Shown piece after piece: positions 1 to 6,606 of a DNA stretch of 34,832 bases. The DNA is from JBFMFH01 sp040752275 (GTDB taxonomy: Bacteria > Acidobacteriota > Vicinamibacteria > Vicinamibacterales > JAKQTR01), in contig JBFMFH010000054.1 of the NCBI GenBank assembly GCA_040752275.1, forward strand, positions 1 to 34,832, in the 5' to 3' direction. Below the pieces are notes generated by a model. It searched no databases and was not told the origin of the DNA. It worked only from the letters and a program-made list of their open reading frames with translations. The translations under genes were made by a program, and so were the position numbers. Each line of letters opens with the position of its first letter. The stretch's first letter is position 1.

Positions 1-103
1 TGCTCCTCCCTCACATACCGGGAGTATGCTCAGTCGTCGCGCCTTGCCAGCCGGGCGCCGCGCTCCGGGACTTCTGCAAGGCATCACGGTTCCAGGGCAC
101 TAG
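1..103. repeat. Right part of a palindromic repeat element, cut by the window start
   Basis: Bases 1-95 match 34738-34832 with one mismatch (T at 45, G in the other copy). The element ends at 103 with 24 bases (80-103, ending GGGCACTAG) that are the exact reverse complement of 34675-34698. Combining the two copies gives an element of about 166 bp with 24-bp perfect terminal inverted repeats beginning CTAG. A small hairpin (CATAC, 5-base loop, GTATG; 14-28) lies near its centre. It contains no open frame and looks like a MITE or REP-type non-autonomous repeat. Confidence 0.8.
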
Positions 104-201
104 CGAAACACAGACTTTCTTAGTAGGTGAATGGCCAAGGCTACCGGTTCAGGGCGGATGAGTCAAGAACAAAGATCCCGCGCGGAATGGAGAAGTCTCG
201 A

Positions 202-222
202 TGTGTCAGTTAATTAGACACA
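202..222. promoter_or_regulatory. Operator-like palindrome upstream of the ketopantoate reductase gene
   Basis: TGTGTC and GACACA form perfect 6-bp arms around a 9-base AT-rich centre (AGTTAATTA). The site is AT-rich in GC-rich surroundings and sits about 70 bases before the ATG at 291. It has the size of a binding site for a dimeric repressor. No regulator gene is adjacent, so the binding protein is unknown. The rest of 104-290 shows no gene. Confidence 0.35.
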
Positions 223-290
223 CCCTCAGGCGGGCTGCGGCGTGCCGTATGAGAGAATGGGCGATCTGACTATGGCACTCGAAGGAGTCA

Positions 291-1229
291 ATGATGCACA
301 TTGCAGTCGTGGGTTCGGGCGCGGTCGGCGGGTACTACGGGGCCAAACTGGCGCACGCCGGCCGGCGGGTCAGCTTTATCGCACGTGGCGCCCACCTGCG
401 GGCAATCCGTGAGCGAGGCCTGCTGATCTGGAGCCCGCTCGGTGACTTTGTCGTGCGAGTACCGGCGGAAGAGGACCTGTCGGCCATCGGCCCGGTGGAC
501 CTGGTGCTGCTGGCGGTGAAGACCTACGACAACCCGACGGTACTGCCCATGCTGGCGCCGCTTGTCGGACCCGAGACGCTCGTGATGACACTGCAGAACG
601 GCGTCGACAGCGTAGACGAGGTCGCGGCCGTGGTCGGGGCGGATCGTGTGCTCGGCGGGCCGACCTACGTGGCAACGGCGCTGGCGCTGCCTGGGCTGAT
701 CGAGCAGACGGGCACACACCGGCGCATCGTCTTCGGCGAAGCCTTCGGCGATCGCGTACACGTGTCGGAGCGCGTGCGCGACATCGCAGGGATGCTCTCC
801 AGTGCCGACATTCAGGCGGAGGCGGTCGCAGACGCCCGGGTACCGCTGTGGGAGAAGTTCACCTACCTCGCGCCCTTCGCGGCCTTCACGGGTGCCGCCC
901 GCCTGCCGATCGGACCTCTCTGGGGCGACCCTGCCATCCGGGAACAATTCCTCCTGGCGGTCCGGGAGGTGGAGCGTGTGGCCCGGGCCGAAAGCGTTGC
1001 GCTGCCGCCGGGCGTGCTCGACCGCGTCGTCAGGTATGTCGACGCACTCCCCGGAACGACGAGATCGTCGCTGTTGATTGATCTGCAGTTGGGCAAACGT
1101 CTCGAACTCGAATCACTCGCGGGCTCGGTCGTTCGCCGAGGGATGGCTGCGGGTGTCGCGACACCGATCATGGCGGGGCTGTACGCCGTGCTCAAGCCGT
1201 GGGCAGGGGGGAGGAGCTCGCGAGGCTAG
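291..1229 (+). CDS. panE: 2-dehydropantoate 2-reductase (ketopantoate reductase family)
   Basis: A 312-residue protein of the ApbA/PanE family, whose classical member reduces 2-dehydropantoate to pantoate with NADPH in the cytoplasmic pantothenate/CoA pathway. The N-terminus has the Rossmann signature (GSGAVGGYYGAKLA), followed by the typical VDLVLLAVKTYD and LQNGVDS segments. The C-terminal half carries the helical ApbA_C domain, including a WEKF segment with the Lys expected in the active site. Length is normal. The start is ATGATG at 291/294; the AAGGAG just upstream is better spaced for the second ATG, giving a protein one residue shorter. The gene stands alone and converges on the next gene. 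Family members with other 2-oxoacid substrates exist, so pantoate synthesis is likely rather than proven. Confidence 0.87.
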   Translation: MMHIAVVGSGAVGGYYGAKLAHAGRRVSFIARGAHLRAIRERGLLIWSPLGDFVVRVPAEEDLSAIGPVDLVLLAVKTYDNPTVLPMLAPLVGPETLVMTLQNGVDSVDEVAAVVGADRVLGGPTYVATALALPGLIEQTGTHRRIVFGEAFGDRVHVSERVRDIAGMLSSADIQAEAVADARVPLWEKFTYLAPFAAFTGAARLPIGPLWGDPAIREQFLLAVREVERVARAESVALPPGVLDRVVRYVDALPGTTRSSLLIDLQLGKRLELESLAGSVVRRGMAAGVATPIMAGLYAVLKPWAGGRSSRG

Positions 1230-1230
1230 T

Positions 1231-1270
1231 TCAGGACTCAGGACTCAGGAGTCAGGAGCCAGGAGGCAGG
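1231..1270. repeat. 7-bp tandem repeats between convergent genes
   Basis: The array is TCAGGAC twice, TCAGGAG twice, then degenerate units CCAGGAG and GCAGG. It lies between the stop of the reductase gene and the endopeptidase gene, and runs into the last codons of the latter. The same unit recurs at 28632-28659. Confidence 0.8.
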
Positions 1271-2352
1271 CCCCCGTAAAGCGAGCCGACCGTCGGCCAG
1301 TCCACTGCCGCGAGCACCTCCGGCGTCGAGGGGGGCAGCACACGCTGCGGAAGCACGAGCGGCTCGGGGGGCGGGGCAGCGGCTTTGAGGGGAATCCGGT
1401 ATGAACGGCCGGCCCTGATCGTTGTCGTCCGGAGCCCGTTCTCCCGCATGATGGACCGCACCGATGTTCCGTAGCGCGCGGCGAGATGCCCCAGTGTCTG
1501 ACCCGGCCGCACCAGGTGCTTCACGGTGAACACAGGGGGTTCCATGACGCCCAGCTCCACCAGGATCGGGTGAGCCCTGCGGCCGAGCTCCTGCGCGACG
1601 GGGCTGTAGAAGCGCACGTGGTAGTGATTCCGGTGGCGCGGCACGTGCTGGATGATCGCCTCTCGGTACCCTCGGGAGAACATGAACACCCGGTCCAGCC
1701 ATGCCTTGTCTTCGCCGATGGCCAACGCATGGCGGTAGAGCAGCCGTTGGACGCGATTGTCGAGGAAGATCTGCTCGACGTCGGTCCGGGTCACGAGTGC
1801 GCGGACAAGCGCCCAGTTCCTCGGCAGATCCAGGTTGGCGGCCGTGCCCGCGACGAAGGTCGGCTGGACGCCTCCTTTGTGATAGAAGCCGAGGTCAACG
1901 TCCCGGCCGCCCTGGTGGCTTTCGTGGCGCTTGAGCCGACCCCCGTCCTCGTCGCTGATGTCGCCGATGACGAGAGCCGCGGTGTCAGGGAACAGCTCGT
2001 GCACGGTGCCGATCGCGGTGTCGATTGCGGCGATCGTCTCGGATGTTGCCCAGAGCTGCGAGCCGCTGAAGGACGTCCACCGTGGATCATCGGGAAGCAC
2101 CACGCCATTGAAGAGGACGGCGCTTCCGGGCGTACCGATCGACAGCGAGCCCAGCGATGCCGCGTCCGACTCGACGCGCTCCCGGAGCTCCTGGTCACTC
2201 AGGCCCAGCAGAGGAGCCGACGACTCGCCGGACGAGCCCGCGAGAGAGAGTGCGGATGCGTACTCGGCCGGCGGGGAAGCCAGCAGCGGACCGCCCCACG
2301 CCGGTGAGAGCAGCAACCACAAGCCCGCGAACACCTCGAGCGGAGTCACCAT
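1252..2352 (-). CDS. mepA: Penicillin-insensitive murein endopeptidase (MepA/M74-like) with C-terminal LysM domain
   Basis: Probably an exported zinc endopeptidase that cuts peptide cross-links in peptidoglycan. The M74/LAS-type metal motifs are present: a His in KRHESHQGG, then GRDVDLGF, and the HYH of HRNHYHVRF near the end of the catalytic domain. A LysM peptidoglycan-binding module follows (HLVRPGQTLGHLAARYG to RAGRSYRIP), then a Pro-rich tail. I chose the ATG at 2352 because it directly precedes a hydrophobic signal-like segment (LEVFAGLWLLL). An upstream GTG at 2469 would add 39 residues with more Arg in front of that segment; no start has a strong ribosome binding site. The LysM fusion is an addition to the classical MepA layout. 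The gene converges on the ketopantoate reductase gene, and their stops are separated only by 7-bp repeats. Confidence 0.85.
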   Translation of the reverse strand: MVTPLEVFAGLWLLLSPAWGGPLLASPPAEYASALSLAGSSGESSAPLLGLSDQELRERVESDAASLGSLSIGTPGSAVLFNGVVLPDDPRWTSFSGSQLWATSETIAAIDTAIGTVHELFPDTAALVIGDISDEDGGRLKRHESHQGGRDVDLGFYHKGGVQPTFVAGTAANLDLPRNWALVRALVTRTDVEQIFLDNRVQRLLYRHALAIGEDKAWLDRVFMFSRGYREAIIQHVPRHRNHYHVRFYSPVAQELGRRAHPILVELGVMEPPVFTVKHLVRPGQTLGHLAARYGTSVRSIMRENGLRTTTIRAGRSYRIPLKAAAPPPEPLVLPQRVLPPSTPEVLAAVDWPTVGSLYGGLPPGS

Positions 2353-2604
2353 CGCGCCACACCGATATCCCGCGACACGAACCCGGAACGCCGCCGCCAC
2401 CGCGGCGGCCCATTGTAGCCCGGGGGGCAGGCGCTGTCGAGGCTTCAAGCAGTGACGGGTGTGATCCACAGAGACGAGGCGGCAAGCGTCCGGTTACAGA
2501 CAACCCGGACGCGCGGCCGGCGCCAGCACGAGCGCCACCAGCGGTGCCCGGGCAAGCCCCCATCGCGCGAGTCGTCGTTCTCCGGACACGCCTGAGGTGC
2601 GTTT

Positions 2605-2640
2605 CCCCGAATCCCGAATCCCGAATCCCGAATCCCGGAA
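2605..2640. repeat. TCCCGAA 7-bp tandem array
   Basis: About five TCCCGAA units with small variations lie directly beside the bacterioferritin stop codon. The unit recurs inside the Smr gene at 18549-18583. The rest of the 2470-2641 spacer shows no gene. Confidence 0.8.
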
Positions 2641-2641
2641 C

Positions 2642-3106
2642 TCAGGCCTGGTTCGCCAGGTAGTTCTGCAACCCCATCTGCTTGATGAGCTCGCGCTGCG
2701 TCTCTCCCCAGTCGACGTGACGCTCCTCGTCGATCAGGATCTTCGCGAGCATCTCCCGGGTGCCGTTGTCGCCGACCTTTACCGCCAGCGCGATCGTATC
2801 GTTGTAGCCCTTGACGGCATCGACCTCGGCGTTCTCGTCGGTGGCGATCATCTCCTCGACCGTCGTACCGATCTTCATCTGGCCCAATCTGCTGACCGTC
2901 GGGCTGCCCTCGAGGAAGAGGATGCGGCCGATGAGCAGCTCCGCATGCTTCATCTCGTCCATGGCCTGTTTCTCGATCTCCTCGTGCAGCTTCTCGAACC
3001 CCCAGTTGGCGCACATCTCGGAATGCACCATGTACATGCTGATTGACGTCAATTCCTCCGAGAGACGGTCGTTCAGCGCAGCAATGACGTCGAGATTTCC
3101 CTTCAT
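2642..3106 (-). CDS. bfr: Bacterioferritin
   Basis: A 154-residue four-helix ferritin-like protein that oxidises Fe(II) and stores it as a mineral in a 24-subunit cytoplasmic shell. Numbered from the ATG at 3106, all ferroxidase ligands of the classical family fall at the expected positions: Glu18, Glu51, His54, Glu94, Glu127 and His130. Met52, the heme ligand at the subunit interface, is also present, so this is a heme-type Bfr rather than ferritin or Dps. The start at 3106 is set by AGGAG eight bases upstream and by exact family numbering; a longer frame to 3169 adds residues that match nothing. It lies 68 bases downstream of the methyltransferase gene on the same strand, with no obvious functional link. 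No bacterioferritin-associated ferredoxin gene is seen nearby. Confidence 0.96.
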   Translation of the reverse strand: MKGNLDVIAALNDRLSEELTSISMYMVHSEMCANWGFEKLHEEIEKQAMDEMKHAELLIGRILFLEGSPTVSRLGQMKIGTTVEEMIATDENAEVDAVKGYNDTIALAVKVGDNGTREMLAKILIDEERHVDWGETQRELIKQMGLQNYLANQA

Positions 3107-3174
3107 GTCCTGGACTCCTGAAGAACACCCGGGCAGCCGCCATGGCGGCCCGTCGAACCGGGGGGCCAAGAGAG

Positions 3175-6100
3175 TTATACCCCAGAACGGTCATTGTCGA
3201 ACGCCTCCAGGACGCGCCGCCGATCAGCAGCATCGACCAGCGGGAACGACCCGAGAACGTGTGCGAACTCCCCGTGGGCCAGCCCGTACATGCGGCCGAC
3301 CCTGGCCTGCAAACGGGCGGCGACGCCCGCATCGTCAGGGTGGCGTCCGAGCCGGACCGCCAGCCTGGCGAGTTCCCGGAGTCCGCGACACGTGCGACTC
3401 CTGCCGGGGGCCGGCAGCCGCTCGACGATGTCGGTTGTCACATGCGTTGTGACCCAGAGCCGCGCAAGGTAGTTGGCCACGAAGCTATTGAGCAGGGCGC
3501 ACAGGGACCACTGATCCTCCAGCGGCAGGATCGTCTTCAGGCAGAACACCGTGTGAACGGTCACGGCCCCTGGCGGAATCACTGCTGCAATCACGGTCAA
3601 GCGGTTCGTTGCCGACGCCACGTCCCGGTAGCCCAGCCGCCACCGGCGCATGGACGCGGCCACATCGCGACCGATGGCCGCGCCGGACCTCAGCCGAAAC
3701 CGCGAGGCGGAGCAGTCGACGCGGAAGGGCTCGATCTGAAAGCCCTCGACAACCGGCGCGCCGGCAGGCAGTTTCCGCCGCCTGCGCCCCCGCTGGAAGC
3801 CCGCAGCGTCCCGTTGGTCGTCGGACCCGGACCGAGGCTCGAACAGATGCGCGTCGTCCGTCACGTTCAACTCGCGGCCGAACCGCGCACGCCAACCACT
3901 CTCGTCTGACAGTCTGGGAAAGCGGCTCGATAGACACTCCAGCAGCTTCAGATCCTGACGGCTCCTGACCCAGGGGACCGCAAGACGCGGTCCCGAGAGC
4001 GCCACCAGGAGGCTCGGGGTCATCACGCTCGCGACCGCCGTGTCGTTGTCGCCGGCTCCGGCGGCCTGCGTCCGCTCCAGTTGGCCGACGTCCCTCACCC
4101 CGAACCTGCAGCGCACGCTCCGGGTCGGTCTCCCGGGCGAGGCAGTCAGCAGGACGAAGCGCACTCCGCGGTGAACGGGGAAGATGCCGGTGGTGTTCTC
4201 GAACCCGACGAGCTCCTCCGTGCTGCACTGCTCGAACAGATAGCGGCGCAGGTCCGCACTGCCGTGGTCGGAAACGAGCCCCCAGGGCACGACGAGCCCG
4301 ACCCGTCCGCCGCGGCGAGCGAGCCGCAGCGCTCGCTCGACGAACAATTGGTACAGATTGAGGTGGCCTCTGCCACTCGCCCGGTACACGCCCGACTCGC
4401 GGGCGAAGCCGGTCAACTGTCGGCCGAGGTGTCTGGCTCGCGTTCGCGTCACCTGTGGGCCGGCGTCGCCCCGGATCATCTCCCACGGAGGATTACCGAC
4501 CACGGCATCGAAGCCACCCTCGGGCAACGGCTCGCCCGACGTGTCATAGAACACCTCGGGAAACGCGAGGGTCCAGTGGAAGAACCGTCGTGCGCGCGCG
4601 ATGCGATCGATCGCCGCCAGACGCGGTCCGACGAAGCGGTCGTGCAGGCTGGTGACCGCTCCGCGTGCCGCACGCAGGAGCTCGCCGTACTCGCCCGCCC
4701 CGAGGCGCGGCAGCGCAGCGTCATCCCAGAACCACCAGGCGCACCAGGTGTCCGCCAGGCGCACCAGTGGCGCAAGCGGCGCTTCGCGTCCGTTCAGCAG
4801 CCTGAGAGCCATCTCCTTGTCACGAACGACACTCGCCGTGTCGTCCGGTTGCGAGGCCAGTCGCTCCCTGACCGGCAGCACATGCTTCAGCGCGGGCCCA
4901 ACCGCTGCCGGCTCGAACGGCAGCGTGTCCGGTCGGGGCCACGCTGAGCGGGAGGGCCCCGGCCGCTGCCGCGCGATGTCGTCCAGCGACGCCCCGGCGA
5001 GGCTGTCTCCGGCGACGACATGATGATCGAGGAACGTCAGAGGCTGGTCGGCGGCCAACGTCGTGAGCCACAAGGAGAGCCTTGCCACCTGAACGGCCAT
5101 GGGATTGACATCGACGCCGTACAGGCAGCGCTGAGCGACCAGGCGGCGATACGCGGCACGCTCCTGCTCGGTGATGTCCGAAGCCATCCTGCCGGTGTCC
5201 CGGACGAGGGCCCGTTCGTACGCGTCAGCCAGATAGCGGCACGCGGCAACCAGGAACGCACCGCTTCCCATCGCCGGGTCGACCACCCTGAGAGCGACGA
5301 TGGTCTCGGGAGACGCGCCCTCGACGAGGGGTGCCAGCGTCTCGCGGACGAGATGCTCGGTGATGGCGGCGGGCGTGTAGAACGTCCCGCTCGCCTTGCG
5401 TCGTGTTCCCGTGCCGATCAGCCGGACAACAGGCTGGCGGCTTCTCGCTGACCCCTCGGGTGGGCGGGGAGGCGAACAAGGCACCGGCTCGTAGTCGAGG
5501 ACGCTCTCGTACACGGCGCCCAGTTGCTCGACGCCAAGATCGCCAAAGGCGATCCGCTCGCGTCCCAATCGTCCGGGTCGGGTCGTGAGGGTCACGATGG
5601 CCCGGCCGATCATGCCGTCGTCCACTGCCGAGCGCTCGGCCAGCGGTGTGAGGGACGGTTCGAACAGGCGGCCGTTGAACGCCGTGACGTGCAGGTCGCC
5701 CGCGTGACAACCCGCATGCGCCAGGCGCGTCAGAGCCCGGAGCGTGTCCCACAAGCCGCTGTGGGTGCCGGGCCTTTCGGCGAGCGCCCTCAGCGCGGCG
5801 ACCGAATAGGCATCGCGGTAGATGGGATGCCATCCAGGCAACAGGCCGCGAGACTCAGCGAACAGGAGGAAGAGAATCCGGTACGCGATGGTGATGGCCT
5901 GCTCGTACGCGCTCGTCAGATGGGAGGCAACCGGACCGGGCGGCACGCGAAAGAGCCGGCGGCCCACCATGGCGCTCATCAGCCACTCGACGCCCTCGAG
6001 GACTCCGGAGCGCAGATCCACGCAGACGCCGACGCCGTGCTGTACCGAAGCGGCCACCATCGATCCGAGGTGCGTTTCGAGTGCCGTCGCTCGCAGGCAT

Positions 6101-6606
6101 GCCCAGAAGAGGTTGAACGACCGCGGGTGATCCAAGGCCATGTCAATGTCGAACTCGATATACCGGCGGGCGTACGCCCGGCGCAGGTCGAGCAGGCGAA
6201 TCGAGGAACCATTGAATGCGACTCCCCAACTGGCGCCCGAAGCCACCGACTGCCGGACGATTTCCGCCGCCGTCCCCGCCATCGGCACGCCCCAGGGGAA
6301 CACAATGACACTCGCGCGGACCGACCCGTGGTGGAGCAGTGCCACAGCCCTCGGCGGGCCGGCAAGGACGGCGCCCAGGACAGGACGGTACCCAAGCGTC
6401 TCGAGGACCGGCGCGGCCCCGCGGTCGAACAGATCACGGACGCTCGATGCCGGACCGAGACGCCGTCCGTGCTGTCGCCACCAGGACAGCAACAGACGCC
6501 GAGCGGCGGCGCGATCGTCCTCGCCAAGCCTGCCCGCAAACGACGCAGGCAGCACGTGCTCGCTGAAGGCATGCGAGAGCAGATCCCCGCTCACGCCGGC
6601 AAGCAC
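3175..6606 (-). CDS. N6-adenine DNA methyltransferase, DrmMI / Eco57I-methylase-like
   Basis: A 1143-residue SAM-dependent DNA methyltransferase. Residues 1-240 form an N-terminal region laid out like that of type IIG and PglX/DrmMI enzymes (WGVAFNGSSIRLLDL), but no clear PD-(D/E)xK nuclease motif is visible. A GTFYTP segment near 408 leads into SAM motif I DPAMGSGAF (443-451), then YGVDVNP (496-502) and the catalytic NPPW (705-708), typical of adenine-N6 methylation. The C-terminal 350 residues resemble a TaqI-type target-recognition region (VHTVFCLKTILPLEDQWSLCALLNS). The GTG at 6606 has GGGAGG seven bases upstream and overlaps the helicase gene by 16 bases; an in-frame GTG at 6594 would give a GTGA overlap. 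In class 1 DISARM, drmD and drmMI occur in this same order. No drmA, drmB or drmC is present. Confidence 0.88.
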   Translation of the reverse strand: MLAGVSGDLLSHAFSEHVLPASFAGRLGEDDRAAARRLLLSWWRQHGRRLGPASSVRDLFDRGAAPVLETLGYRPVLGAVLAGPPRAVALLHHGSVRASVIVFPWGVPMAGTAAEIVRQSVASGASWGVAFNGSSIRLLDLRRAYARRYIEFDIDMALDHPRSFNLFWACLRATALETHLGSMVAASVQHGVGVCVDLRSGVLEGVEWLMSAMVGRRLFRVPPGPVASHLTSAYEQAITIAYRILFLLFAESRGLLPGWHPIYRDAYSVAALRALAERPGTHSGLWDTLRALTRLAHAGCHAGDLHVTAFNGRLFEPSLTPLAERSAVDDGMIGRAIVTLTTRPGRLGRERIAFGDLGVEQLGAVYESVLDYEPVPCSPPRPPEGSARSRQPVVRLIGTGTRRKASGTFYTPAAITEHLVRETLAPLVEGASPETIVALRVVDPAMGSGAFLVAACRYLADAYERALVRDTGRMASDITEQERAAYRRLVAQRCLYGVDVNPMAVQVARLSLWLTTLAADQPLTFLDHHVVAGDSLAGASLDDIARQRPGPSRSAWPRPDTLPFEPAAVGPALKHVLPVRERLASQPDDTASVVRDKEMALRLLNGREAPLAPLVRLADTWCAWWFWDDAALPRLGAGEYGELLRAARGAVTSLHDRFVGPRLAAIDRIARARRFFHWTLAFPEVFYDTSGEPLPEGGFDAVVGNPPWEMIRGDAGPQVTRTRARHLGRQLTGFARESGVYRASGRGHLNLYQLFVERALRLARRGGRVGLVVPWGLVSDHGSADLRRYLFEQCSTEELVGFENTTGIFPVHRGVRFVLLTASPGRPTRSVRCRFGVRDVGQLERTQAAGAGDNDTAVASVMTPSLLVALSGPRLAVPWVRSRQDLKLLECLSSRFPRLSDESGWRARFGRELNVTDDAHLFEPRSGSDDQRDAAGFQRGRRRRKLPAGAPVVEGFQIEPFRVDCSASRFRLRSGAAIGRDVAASMRRWRLGYRDVASATNRLTVIAAVIPPGAVTVHTVFCLKTILPLEDQWSLCALLNSFVANYLARLWVTTHVTTDIVERLPAPGRSRTCRGLRELARLAVRLGRHPDDAGVAARLQARVGRMYGLAHGEFAHVLGSFPLVDAADRRRVLEAFDNDRSGV

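Noticed and set aside
104..201. Possible tRNA or small RNA gene before panE
   Set aside because: No cloverleaf, no clear promoter-terminator pair and no CCA end could be seen.
1231..1270. CRISPR-like array
   Set aside because: Units are 7 bp without spacers, and no cas gene is in the window.
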